From Artemia franciscana (taxonomy: Eukaryota > Arthropoda > Branchiopoda > Anostraca > Artemiidae), in NCBI RefSeq assembly GCF_032884065.1, contig NC_088872.1:8617493-8681492 (forward strand): a DNA stretch of 64,000 bases. The letters run 5' to 3'. The notes under the pieces were generated by a model. It made no database searches and had not been told where the DNA came from. It worked only from the letters and a program-made list of their open reading frames with translations. Below are positions 1-11,355 of this stretch, piece by piece (within the stretch, counting starts at the first letter, position 1; each line of letters starts with the position of its first letter). Made by a program: the position numbers and the translations under genes.

Positions 1-1149
1 ATATCATCCACTCTATTCTAGCCTACTAGTGTTTATTTAACACGTTCCAGTTTTGTTATTTTGTTATTTGCTATTTATTCCAGTATATGTATTAATAATG
101 CTTAGAGGCAAATATTTTATTAATGACATTTCTTATTAATGTATATTTATAATATATATAATATTTTATATTATGTATAATATAATATTTTATATATACA
201 TAATATAATATTTTGTTAATGTATTTCTGCTTCTTACACACTTAGTCGTTGTTGTGGTACATCGTTAGCCTGATTTGAAGCTTTAATTCTGAATTGAATG
301 TAGGAAGTTCCGTTAATATCACATGCTCAAGTTTTGAGTCAAATATCATATTATTCTGAAAAGGCGGGGGAGGGGGCTAAACTTTTTTCTTTCTCATTAA
401 TCTCTTGATGTTGTTATCAAAAAGAAGAGATTCTACCATTGAATGACATACATGGACGTCTAAGATGAATCCCAACCTTGAGGATGGTTGAGGGAGGACA
501 AAGCTAAATCTAACCGGCTAATTAGATGAAAAAGCTATTTTGCATTCATAAAAAATATAAGAAAAGAGAAGACCTTCTTCACATATGTTCCTGTTCAAGA
601 TAAACTTCAGCTGTTCTGCCCTTGTGTGCGTACTGTTCCGTGTCGTGGATTCCTTGTGTCGTTGCCGTATATCTTGAAATTAAGTAATAGAAGCTGGAAA
701 GCAGTTTTCAGCTTCTATTGGTTTTCAGAAGTAATACAAGCTGAAAAGTTTAATTTCAGATTTCCACTTCGTTTTTATGTGTGATTGGATTTTGATATCC
801 AACATATAAGCCTTTGATAAACAAACATGAATCCGGTTATTTTGCGCTGCTGGAAATTTTACTATAGGCAAGTAAATGAACTTCTCATTTCATCTAAGTT
901 TTTGAGATAGCTTTTGTGGTAGGTTATAACGGGTTGCGGGATTATTTGATAGTTGAGCATTCAATTATCAATGCCGTGTTTGCTGTAATTCAATTTTTTC
1001 TCTCTTTTTTGCTTTTTTCACATTTTTCTCTTTAATTTGATTCACACTACTTTTGTGTCATTGAAGTTTTCTGCAGAATTAAGAACCATGAAAACCACCA
1101 ATCCTTTATTAGGTCAAGGTGTAAAAGACTTTCAGTCGTCTAATTCTAT
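1..1149. other. No gene recognised
   Basis: AT-rich sequence with a short run of ATATTT/ATAATATA motifs near 140-215. I see no coding exon. It could be intron or upstream sequence of the gene whose terminal exons lie at 2785 and 7939. Confidence 0.4.
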
Positions 1150-1310
1150 ATTCAGCTTGTTGTAGCATAGTGGATTGACTCAGCTTGACAATACGGGGCT
1201 CAGGGATCAATCCCCACCGCAGCAAAATTAGGCAACAAGCTTGTAATTTGTCCCTGTAAAAAGATACAGCAGCTGAAACTTCGATTCGACGCCCTATAAA
1301 TATCCTTTGA
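1150..1310 (+). repeat. tRNA-derived SINE-like element
   Basis: A pol III-like A box (TAGCATAGTGG, near 1163) is followed about 40 nt later by a B box (GGATCAATCCC, near 1204), which is the spacing of a tRNA promoter. The cloverleaf is degenerate, so this is more likely a SINE head than a working tRNA gene. The 3' limit is not clear. Confidence 0.5.
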
Positions 1311-2784
1311 CGGCAATGACGTCAACAATGGCTCTGGAGAATCTTCATCCTTTTAATACCATATTTAGCAACGTTTTTAAAAATCATTTATTAAGGTTAT
1401 GTTTCTTCTGCAAGCTGTTTCCTAGGTTATGCTTAAGCAGTCCTATGGTTTTGATGTTGGAACATTAGATAGCAATCAAGTTATCTTTTGATTTCCGAGA
1501 TTTAGCTTCATCTATCTCCAAATTATATTTTTCAATTTTGCTTTGCATGTCTTGCTAGATTGAAAATGAACTATAAATGGTGCAAAATAGGGGTTTTCCG
1601 TTTTTAAGGGAGTCTGTACTATTCGCTAAGAGAATTTTCCAGTAATATCTTAGTTCTGGATCTTTGAAGAGATAGGTCTGGAATAAATTAATATTATGTA
1701 ATTATATTGTCCTTTTGGTTGTAAGTTACAGCTGTAGGTCTGTCATAAAGTCATACTTTTGGAAGGGAAGATGAACCTTACTCGAAAAAGTGTTTTCTGA
1801 TAGGGTGAAACGGTTGTAAATAAATGGCATTAATCATACTCTGTTGGGTAAATTAATTATTTAACCTTTGGTTGGGGTGTTCGATTTTTTTATTCTGATG
1901 TAGTGTTCACCCTTTGCTCTTTTCATATTTATGTATATCAATATTATTAAAGGAGAATGTATAATATGCTTTTGGCTTTATTAAGTGGATCGGCAATAGT
2001 ATTGTTAAGTACTGATGGTTTTATTCATTTTTTCTTGTAAGTAAAAATTGCCACACATGTGATTAAAATGAAGTCCCCATTGGATTTCGATTTCTTGTTC
2101 ATTGCCTCGTGTTTCAGCTCTAAAAAAGTCGACATGAATCCTAAAATAAACGAAACAAACTACTGGTCACGAGGATGAATGGTCAGAAAGAGACATGCGA
2201 GGTAACGAATGCTTAAGAAAAATTTAGTTTAGGCCGATAGACAACATGATAAAGACGATAGAACGCATGATGTCTTCAACGATTTTGCGGAAATCCCTTT
2301 CGCACTAAAAAGTTCCTTTTTTTTTCGGGGTTGTACTGTCCGAGGACTTGCAGAAATTATATAAGCCATGTGACGAATGGGAAGCGTTATGGCGACTGCG
2401 GCACACGTGGTGTTGTGAGATGTCGACTAAAGTGGACACCCCTTAAGTTAAATGTCAACTATTTATGAGTTGACCGTTCAAATATATGTATATTCAAGGG
2501 TAGAATCCTGTTTTTTCAATACAAGTTAGACGGATTATAAATTAACACGTATTTGACTTTATAAGGTATAATTACCAATAAGAATATGTATGTTGAGGAA
2601 GCTATTAAGTATACGATTATGATTTTAAGTAGAAAGCATATTAGAAAAGAAGCTAGTAAGACACAGCTGGCAGACAAACATATTTCAGTTTAAAATAAAT
2701 TTAACGAATTTAGCACCTTATTGTTTGGTACTTATTTCTTTTATAATTACGTATGCTTTTTATGATCTGAAATATTTTATTTAG
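1311..2784. other. Probable intron, no exon found
   Basis: No open segment with splice sites was found before the acceptor at 2784. RRM or other upstream exons of the RNA-binding-type gene are therefore probably left of this window. Confidence 0.4.
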
Positions 2785-3150
2785 TGGAGGATTTGGCGCG
2801 CCTCCAGTCTACGGTGGATCACCTCGGTACGGAGGATCGTCGGCATATGGTGGTCCACCTGCTCGGGGCCCTCCCCTACGTGGCCCTCCGCGTCGAATGG
2901 ATTCTCCATTACCTCTTGGCCCCGCTAAGATGTACTCGCGACGCTATGAGGATGACTTTTACGAAGGTGGTTCAGTGGATAGATACCGTGATTCTTATGA
3001 TGATTACGGAAGGCCTGGATATGGAGATGTAGGAGGCTATCCATATGAGCCAAGCGACAGCTTCACTTCTGATTATCCGCCTGGTGGCTATGGTGGATCT
3101 TCATTTTCTGATTATCCCCCTGTTGGTCGAAGCCCCGTTAGTCGAGGACG
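2785..3150 (+). CDS. Penultimate coding exon, Gly/Tyr/Arg-rich RNA-binding-type protein
   Basis: A 366-nt exon is bounded by an acceptor (ATTTTATTTAG, ending 2784) and a donor (CG|GTAAGC at 3151). The frame is open throughout and enters after one base. It encodes a low-complexity tail: GGFGAPPVYGG and YGGSSAYGG repeats, RGPPLRGPPRR, an acidic/Tyr patch (YEDDFYEGG, YRDSYDDYG) and SDYPP repeats ending SPVSRGR. Such RGG/YGG tails are typical of hnRNP- and RBM-type proteins and mediate RNA binding and condensation. The folded domains are not in the window, so the family member cannot be named. The last codon is split (CG|T) and rejoins in frame with the exon at 7939. An overlapping frame from 2784 is a shadow. 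Confidence 0.8.
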
Positions 3151-3464
3151 GTAAGCAATTTTAAATATATTTTGATTATTTTTTAAATGCGTTTTTTAAT
3201 CTCTCGTGTAGTTAATACGACGGTAAAGTATTTATAAGCCTTAAAGTTAATTGCTAAAACACAAATTTTTGAGATTTTTCTTTATGCTATTTCTAAATTA
3301 CGAGATTTTAAGGCAGTACCCCATTTTGGTCGATGTTGCCAGATTGAACAATGAGAATAAAGAAACAAGACTAATTGATTAAATTTCTCACTACTTCCCG
3401 TCGTAAAAGTTCAGACGTTCATTTATGTTGATTCCAAAAGATAATTTCATTTTTAATGGAAACA

Positions 3465-3575
3465 TACCCTATTAACTTGTTTGGTGCCGTATTTACCTAC
3501 CCTATTAACGTGTTTGGTGCTAAAGATATGCCCTATAACCTGTTTGGTGCCAAAGATATGCCCTATATCTGTTTT
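3465..3575 (+). repeat. Short tandem repeat, about 37 bp x 3
   Basis: The phrase CCCTATTAAC-TGTTTGGTGC recurs at about 3469, 3501 and 3531 with small changes, followed by AAAGATATG. It is a decayed minisatellite inside the intron. Confidence 0.7.
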
Positions 3576-3656
3576 TAATTTGGTACTCGCTACTAGAAAT
3601 AACTGCATATGTGCGTCTCATCAAAATTTAATTACTGACTTTTCTTAATTTATACG

Positions 3657-3800
<144 letters not shown>

Positions 3801-3802
3801 AC

Positions 3803-3899
3803 TAGCTGTTGGGGTGGCGCTTCGCGCCACCCCAACACCTAGTTGGTGGGGGCGCTTCGCGCCCCCCCCAAGCCCCCCCGCGCGCGTAAGTCGTTACGC

Positions 3900-3902
<3 letters not shown>
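3803..3902. repeat. Two GC-rich hairpins between TA tracts
   Basis: Two near-perfect stem-loops, each with GGCGC-TTCG-type tips, lie at about 3809-3835 and 3843-3870. They are followed by a CG-rich stretch with GTTACGCGCC. The sharp GC contrast with the flanking (TA)n suggests that this block plus its TA arms is one mobile or repeat unit. Confidence 0.75.

Positions 3903-3975
<73 letters not shown>
3903..3975. repeat. (TA)n microsatellite
   Basis: About 70 bp of uninterrupted TA, immediately right of the GC hairpin block. Confidence 0.97.
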
Positions 3976-3979
<4 letters not shown>

Positions 3980-5290
3980 CCCCTGTTTCCCCCGGTGTCC
4001 CCGTTGTAGTTGTGTCCCTGTGTCCCGGTCGTCATTTATATTCCCTGTGTCCCGGTCGTCATTTGTATCCCGGTGTCCCGGTCTGTATATACATTCGTTT
4101 TTTAGTTTTGTTTTTCTCCTTTATTTTTTTCTTTTTTTTCTTTTTTAGCTTATTTAGATTTTTAGATTTTTTAGTTTTTTTATTAGTTTTTATTTTTTTT
4201 TTCTTTTTAGTTTTTTTGTCCCGGTCGTCATTTATATCCCCCTGTTTCCCCCGGTGTCCCCGTTGTAGTTGTGTCCCTGTGTCCCGGTCGTCATTTATAT
4301 TCCCTGTGTCCCGGTCGTCATTTGTATCCCGGTGTATTTTTTTTTATTAGTTTTTATTTTTTTTTGTAGTTTTTGCCTTTTTTTAGTTTTTTCAGTTTTG
4401 ACGTCACCTGATCCAGTTTTTTCAGGTGACGTCACCTGATCCACGATCCACAGATCTACAGACAACTTATTTTTATATATATAGATATTTTTTTTTTTTT
4501 ACTTATGCCCTGGTCGTCATTTATACTCCGTGTGTCCCGGTGCTTTGTTGATTGCTAATCGAACATTCCTTTTGTCCTGGTCGCTTTCTCTTTGAGTTTC
4601 GTCATTTATTTTTTTCTTTTTTAGTTCTTTTAGTTTTTACCTTTTTTAGTTTTTTTTAGTTTTTTAGATGAAAATTTTTTTTAGTTTTTTCCTTTTTTTC
4701 TTTTTAGTTTTTTATTGGTTTTTACCTTTATTTTAGCTTATTTTTCAGTTTTTTCCTTTTTTTTAGTTTTTTTTTATTTTTTATTTTTTTTAGTTTTTTA
4801 CCTTTTTTAGTTTTTTTAGTTTTTTTAGTTTTTTAGCTTTTTTACTTTTTTTATTAGTTTTTAGTTTTTTTTTGTAGTTTTTGCCTTTTTTTAGTTTTTT
4901 CAGTTTTTTTTTTAGTTTTTTATTGGTTTTTAGCTTATTTTTCAGTTTTTTCCTTTTTTTTTAGTTTTTAGTTTTTTTAGTTTTTTATCTTTTTTTTAGT
5001 TTTTTTAGTTTTTTTAGTTTTTTAGCTTTTTTATTTTTTTTTATTAGTTTTTATTTTTTTTTGTAGTTTTTGCCTTTTTTTAGTTTTTTTAGTTTTTTAG
5101 CTTTTTTATTAGTTTTTAGTTTTTTTTGTAGTTTTTGCCTTTTTTTAGTTTTTTTAGTTTTTTAGCTTTTTTATTTTTTTTATTAGTTTTTAGTTTTTTT
5201 GTAGTTTTTGCCTTTTTTAGTTTTTTCAGTTTTGACGTCACCTGATCCAGTTTTTTCAGGTGACGTCACCTGACCCATCCATCCATCCAT
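3976..5290. repeat. T-rich low-complexity repeat block with repeated hairpins
   Basis: A CCCGGTCGTCATTTATAT-type phrase repeats at about 3979-4090, 4218-4335 and 4505-4550. Hundreds of bases of (TTTTTAG)-like sequence follow. A 13-bp-arm hairpin (TGACGTCACCTGA and its inverse) occurs at 4399-4434 and again at 5233-5268. Each is followed by an ACAACTTATTTTTATATATA phrase. The open frames here are low complexity and not genes. Confidence 0.8.
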
Positions 5291-5324
5291 CCACAGACAG
5301 ACAACTTATTTTTATATATATAGA

Positions 5325-5328
5325 TATG

Positions 5329-5407
<79 letters not shown>
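5325..5407. repeat. (TA)n microsatellite
   Basis: About 80 bp of TA repeats follow the second GACGTC hairpin and its ATCCATCCATCC run. Confidence 0.97.
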
Positions 5408-5410
<3 letters not shown>

Positions 5411-5597
5411 ATTTGTATATAAATATAAGTAAATTTATATTCTTTTTTTTTCCGAACTTCGATAGCCAAACTGAATAAAGCACACTCTTCAAAGTATCTT
5501 TGATAATCCTGTCACCTCTGCTTAAATTCTAAAGTTTAGCTTCTGTCACCTAGTTAGTCAAATACGATCAAAAGTATACGATCAAATACTGGGGATC

Positions 5598-5765
5598 TTG
5601 CAATCAGGGCCATTCCTAGGGTTGGTGGTGCCGGGGGAAAATTGATTTTAGTGCTCCCTACTGTCTCAAATATAACCAAAAAAAGCCGAATCAAATTGAA
5701 AAATTGGATGAAAGTGGGTAATTCCTCAGCTACAGCACCGATAATTTTTTTTTAGTTTATTAGAA
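5598..5765 (+). repeat. Dispersed repeat, copy 1
   Basis: It shares its order of blocks with 57645-57795: a CCTAG start, GGGGAAAAATTGATTTTAG, then CAAATATAA, CCGAATCAAA and AAAGTGGG. Both copies are in + orientation. The family is not identified. Confidence 0.6.
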
Positions 5766-7938
5766 TGGAGCTTTTAGTACTGCTTAAACAAGCATGAGCT
5801 AGAAATGTTTATTAAATAGTGTTGTAATGTCTATTAATTCTCAGAGGCGGGACGGATTGAGTGTTATTTGTTCTAAAGCAATGTGGGCGTATTTTGCGCC
5901 ATGTTTCTAAATATGTAGTGTTTTTTAATTATCACTCATTTTGGGTGCTATTAAGCTATTTCTTTTAAGTTAGGGGCACGGACTATAAATTTTTTATATT
6001 TTCAAATTGGATTTTGAAAGTACTTCAATAATGGTTTCCACTCCACCCCCTCCTCCTTATTACTTGTATGCTTTGCTGAACAGTTTTATCCTGATGAGCG
6101 TCCGTGTTTAATGAATTTGACGTAGTTACCATGAAAACAGTATCTTTGTAACAAGGTCATTTTATTCGTGTGTACGTTCTAAAAATGCTCCAGTTAAGTC
6201 CTTTATCCTTGGTTCAATCAGCTGGGCTCAACTCAAAACTGGTAGCTTTTCATTTCTTACCATTTATTATTTTCTATTTTACTTTGCTTGGTGATTTAAT
6301 TGCTGCATTGGAATATTTTAATCACGCTCCTATTAAAAGAATCAGTTTAAAAAAATATTCATGAAATGGGAATATCGGGGGGAATGAGAAAAATTAATCT
6401 GCTGCTGTATACTCAGTTATCTAATGCTAGATATCTGCCATACTTTAGAAGCCGAATTATCTTAAGAAATAGAAATGTGGGTTATCCGTGTTAACCATGC
6501 CGCATAATTCCGTGGACAATGGTGAGTGTGCATCTACTTCAACTAACTTAATGACTGTTAAAAAGTATTGGCCTTTTTAAGTTCCTCTGAGTAGAAGTTT
6601 TGTAACTGCTCCGCGCTCTGTGGCTGCGTTTATCGCTGTATGTCAGAAAAACGCAGCTGTCTGAACTAGGTATATGTTGTTGCCCTTTTGGGTCCTGCCT
6701 GATTCTATTCTTTTTTGATTTTATCATTGGAAAAAAGCAAACCGAAAGAACTATGAATAATTTGTAAGTTTGAATTAAATCGTATGTAAGCTAGGCAGAT
6801 TAGAAAAGTGGGTTGTTTTCTTTAAGAGAAACCACCACTATCGTCAATAAATATATAAGAGTAGCCAGAAAAAATCAAAGTTTTTCCAGCCACTTGTTAT
6901 ATAAAGCCTTGGCTAATTCTGGAAAGTCTTCAAAATATCCGTAATAGTTTTTTGTGAAGAATTCGAAATTTGACTTTAAATAAAATATTATGATTCAGTT
7001 TAAGTTGGTTCATCAATTGTATCCAGTGTGCGCTTATTTTTGAAAAATATTGCCTTGATCTTGAATCTTCACGAGTCAAATAAAATACATTTCTTAAATA
7101 TAAACTTTGTTTATGTGGAAAAACAAACTTCAGCCTTTGCTAGATTATGAAACCCTTTCCACTTTGACAATTGTCGATTCTTTTTCTGTTGTGTGAGTTT
7201 TCCCCTTCATGGAGACATTGAGTAAAGGTTAAACAAAAAACAAATTATTACTAACATCGTAATTTTTTTTTATAAACCCCGCTATACCGTTGACAGGTCA
7301 TTTAGAACTAAATTGCCTATCAAAGCTATGACTAATTTTCATCAAAGATAAATTAAAATGATGAAAAAACATTTCCCAGTCTAGCAAAACCTTTTTTAAT
7401 CGATGAAAAATCTAATATAGTTTATTTACTATAGGTGACTAAAATCGCTAATTTTTCTCTTGTTAATGCCTTTGACTTAAGCTGGTACTGTTTTAATAAG
7501 TCGACTATATAGCGTTGAAAATAGTTAATCGCGTTTTTTATTGGAACCAGTTCGAGTAGCAAGGCAGTTTCGCTCTCAGGTCAAAAACTCGTGTCGTGTT
7601 ACTCTTGGATTTTTTTTTGGTATAATATTGAAAATAACTTGTAGCAAAGTAAATTCAAAGGTGCTTTTCTGTCGCTTCAATTCTTGTGGCCCCAATAGCT
7701 GAAATGAAAAATTTGCCTTTTGTTACGTTTAGTCTAACCTGGAATGCATCCTCTATTTCAGGATCTTTGTGAAGGAATTCATAAGATTTCTTTTTGAATT
7801 TGTAAAGAAAAGGGTACAATTAGTACTCGAGTACAATCTGTCGGTAAATTGAAAATAAGAGAATCAATATATAATCATATCTGTTCTTTACTACAGGTGG
7901 TGAATATTATGTAATCCATTATTTTCTTTTGATACTAG

Positions 7939-7978
7939 TGGCGGTCGTGTCGGAGGTTCTCGGTTCACACCGTACTAA
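7939..7978 (+). CDS. Terminal coding exon of the RNA-binding-type protein
   Basis: After the acceptor TTTTGATACTAG the split codon CG|T gives Arg. The frame then reads GGRVGGSRFTPY and stops (TAA, 7976-7978). The RG-rich style continues that of exon 2785-3150, and the phase matches exactly, so the join is well supported. The 3' UTR follows; AATATAAAA near 8219 is the nearest weak poly(A)-signal-like motif. Confidence 0.75.
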
Positions 7979-8809
7979 GAAGCGGCGTATTTTCGTGTTT
8001 TTTCGACTTTGATGGAAATTGGCGGATGACTATGGAAGTTCGGTGCGGAGTCGTCACACCTTGCGTTCATGTTGGAGCGTCCGGTTTTTCAATTTCTTAT
8101 ATTATTTACCTATCTGTATATTATTTGATATATTAGTTCTCTTTTTAGAAAAAGTGTGTGTTGATGTTTTCTACTCTTAAATACATTGGTCACTATTCAC
8201 TTTTCTTATCTATTAATGTAATATAAAACGGAAGATTATATTAGTCTGTTGACCATTAATTTTGGGAATTGTCAGTAATATCGTCGTTTTCGCGCTCATG
8301 GGCGCTGTGCATGGCTTGTGAGATAATTGAAAACCGTTTACTAAGCAGTGCGCAATGAGACGATCGATAAGGCAGTGTATGTTAAATCGTTCTTTTTTCC
8401 TCTTGCTGATCTACCTTGCCTTATTAATATCCAATTTGAACCCAAACGTTGTTATGGGGTTATCTTTTAAACATCTCTGTTCTTATTATAAAATAGTTTT
8501 TGACGAATTTTAGAACCGTGCGGATCTTGCTGGTATTCTGTTAATTTCTGGTGATGGGAAGTGTGATAAATATTGACTACCAGGATTCGTAAAAAAATAT
8601 ATAATCGTTTATGATAAATCAATGTAGGTCAAATAAGGTCAAATCAAGCTCAAATTAGGAAAAGGCCTATTGAGGCGTATTTCGGTATTTAGAATGCAGC
8701 TTTATGCCTAAAGCATCGATTAATTTTAGTGAGTCTGCTCATAACCTTGGATGCAAAAAAAAACTTCTTTAAATAAACTACTTCCCCTTGATAACAGTAA
8801 AAAAAAGGT

Positions 8810-8945
8810 AAAGGATACGGCATTAGACTTTGCAGTCCGTACCGGCGGTGCTGATCTCCGTTTCTTGGCTCTTCAGCCGGGAAGCGCAATGGGGGGTTGG
8901 GGGCCAGCCATCCTGTGCTTTCGCACACCCTTCCTGTTTGATAAC
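8810..8945 (-). repeat. SINE tail fragment
   Basis: In reverse complement this matches the 3' part of the fuller SINE at 58945-59245: the GTGCGAAAGCACAGGATGG, CCAACCCCCCATTGC and GAGATCAGCACCGCCGG blocks. The tRNA-like head is absent, so it is 5'-truncated. Confidence 0.75.
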
Positions 8946-10689
8946 AGTAGGAGTAACTTTAGTACATTTTAAATTTTTTTTTAATTTATGCAGATTAGTA
9001 TAGCGCTGAGCTGCTATGATCCTAAAAGTCAACTGTCCCAAGAAGCAAATAATTGACCAATGACTGAACTAGGGATTTTATAAAAATTATAATTTCAAAC
9101 GACCTTTTTTGACCATATTCCTTCTCCTTTTCTTAAAATTCAAGCAGAAACTTCTTCATGTGCGCGTGACTGTTTATCAACATGTTAATTATTTTGTTGA
9201 CAAGTCAGGAACGTATAAAACAAATGGTGCAACGAACGAAAATAATTTTTTATGGTACTGTTTTTTTTTCTTGTTCTAATCACAAGGTTATCATTGTGTT
9301 TTTTTTGTGATTTTCATAGCAAACGTCGAATCTCAGTTGAAATTATCCTTGCAGGATGTTAAGACCCAATATATTGCTCGCTAGATTTGCTCTGTATAAA
9401 AGAAATTAGTTTGAATCACATTTTGTCTTTTATACTGTTACATTTTTCTGTAAGTCAAATTAGCTGGATTATTTTATGGTTCTTATATTATCTCTAAATT
9501 ATAGTTGCTCACTTAGGAATAAGGGACACATTCACATTGGGACCACTTCCACCTCCCGTGATTGTTGTAAAGAACTCGTTATTTACGTGGAAATTAAACA
9601 GGAATAAAAGTAAAAGTTTTGATGCAGATCCCCCCTTGACACTCCCCAGGGGTTATACCTGATTTTATCTTTACCCGATCTAGAATCGTTTCTAACCTGT
9701 TTCAATTTTTCAATTTTTTTAATTTCAATTTTTAATTAATTTCTGATGTTTATTTCTAGGCTTGTATTTGTAGGTGGTCCTGTGTACTGGCGGGGGAAAA
9801 GGGCTTATATGGTTTAGGACGTTAAAGAAACCCTAGGATTGCTTTATTTTAGAAGTTATGAAAATCTACAAAAACCATGAACGTTGTTGTGTGGTTCTAA
9901 AAAATCGTATAAATCTTCTTGTTCACTCGGTCTTCATTGACTGTTGGCACTAGAGATGTCCTATTTATGAACACGGTTAAGGGTTTTATAGTTCATGAGG
10001 CTTAATGAGGCAAATTACAAATTATAGAACTCACCATCCATATTTTGAAAAGAAAAATTTTCGTTAACTCCCATCTAAGTTTTCGTACCCAAGTAGCACT
10101 TAATGGAAATTTTATCTCCAAAAGGAAGGTGAAAACGAATTTGATCAAAATTTAGCCTGAAAAAGATAAAATTGAAATTTAGCCGAAAAAAGATAAAAAG
10201 TAGCTGTTTTAAGCTCAGTACTTTCAACAGCTTCTCACAATTGTCTGCAAAATAAAAATTTGTGGAATGGGCTAGAAATGAAAAAAAAATATGAAAAAAA
10301 ATTCCTAAAGAAGACACTGAAAAAGTAGAATTAAGAAGTACTGCATGATGACTATTGGCATATTAAAATGTCAATTTCTATTGGTAGAAAAGAAACGATC
10401 ACTCATGACTCTTGGATGGAGCGCCGACAATGTCTGCAGTATGCTCCATATGGCTGAGAATTATTTATAATTTTAGGTAAGATTTTTTCCTTCTTAATTT
10501 AATTTTATTTACTTAATTATTTTAACTCTTGAGGTGGAGAAGGAACGAGCGTACCTGTGTTGGGCTCAAGGTAACTTGGTGCTGCAGTGAGTTGTTAGTA
10601 CAACAGCATTATTTGTAACTTTATACAAGAGTTGTTGGTTTTGAAGTATTTTTAATTTTTTGTTGCTTGTGTCTCATATTTCTGTCAAA
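8946..10689. other. No feature recognised
   Basis: AT-rich sequence without splice-bounded open frames. The ATGATGA at 10347 has no partner D box and is not called. Confidence 0.4.
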
Positions 10690-11355
10690 GGTACCTAAAA
10701 GGTCGCCTTGCAGGTCTTTTGACAAGCAAAAAGCCGTCTTTTGTCGCCTATCTGCTTGCTTGAGGTCCTTACTTGGTTTGAGTCTGTTCTCAGGCCTTCG
10801 GCTCTCGTAGTTGGTAATAATCTTGCTATTATATAGTTTAAATAAATAAAAATGTCTAAAATGTTACCCGTAAACAAAGTGCCGATTGATCACAGTTGTT
10901 TTACTCTGTTGATATGGGTTTTCTCGAAACTACATACTGTTTTTATATTTTCTAGTATATAGTCTGAGCCTAAAAAAAACGATAATATAGTTTGGATATG
11001 ATTATGGATATTATCATTGCTAAAAAGAGATTATGGATAGCTAAAAAAAAAAAAAAAAGCCACCTCGTGGTTCTTTCGGCAACTAAAAAGCCGTTTTTTG
11101 TCAACTCTGTTGGCCCGTGGTCTCGGTTCTCGCTTCGCTTGGGTCTGCTCTCGTAGTGAACAATATTTTGTTAGTGCAGGACTCGTATATAGTTCGAATT
11201 TAAAATGGAATTGTCAAAAAAATATACTCATAAATAAATGCCGTTTAAACAGCTTCGTCTGAAACTGGTGATATGGAGAAAAGTGATGATTTTTCTCGAA
11301 TTATACATAATTTTATATTTTTAAGTTTGCGTTATAGACCTCAAAAAAATATACG
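10690..11355 (+). repeat. Two diverged tandem copies of a ~300-bp repeat
   Basis: Copy 1 (10690-10985) and copy 2 (11050-11355) share their blocks in order: AAAAAGCCGT-TTTTGTC, GGTC-GTTCTC..CTCTCGTAGT, ATATAGTT, TAAATAAATGCC-like, GATATGG, TTTTCTCGAA and TTTTATATTTT. The identity of the repeat is unknown. Confidence 0.6.

Noticed and set aside
3814-4350. 178-residue open frame with Phe/Pro-rich sequence
   Set aside because: It spans GC hairpins, a TA tract and T-rich repeats; no start context, domain or conserved frame.
10347-10460. ATGATGA as a further snoRNA box C
   Set aside because: No CTGA at 50-80 nt and no acceptor at the expected distance.
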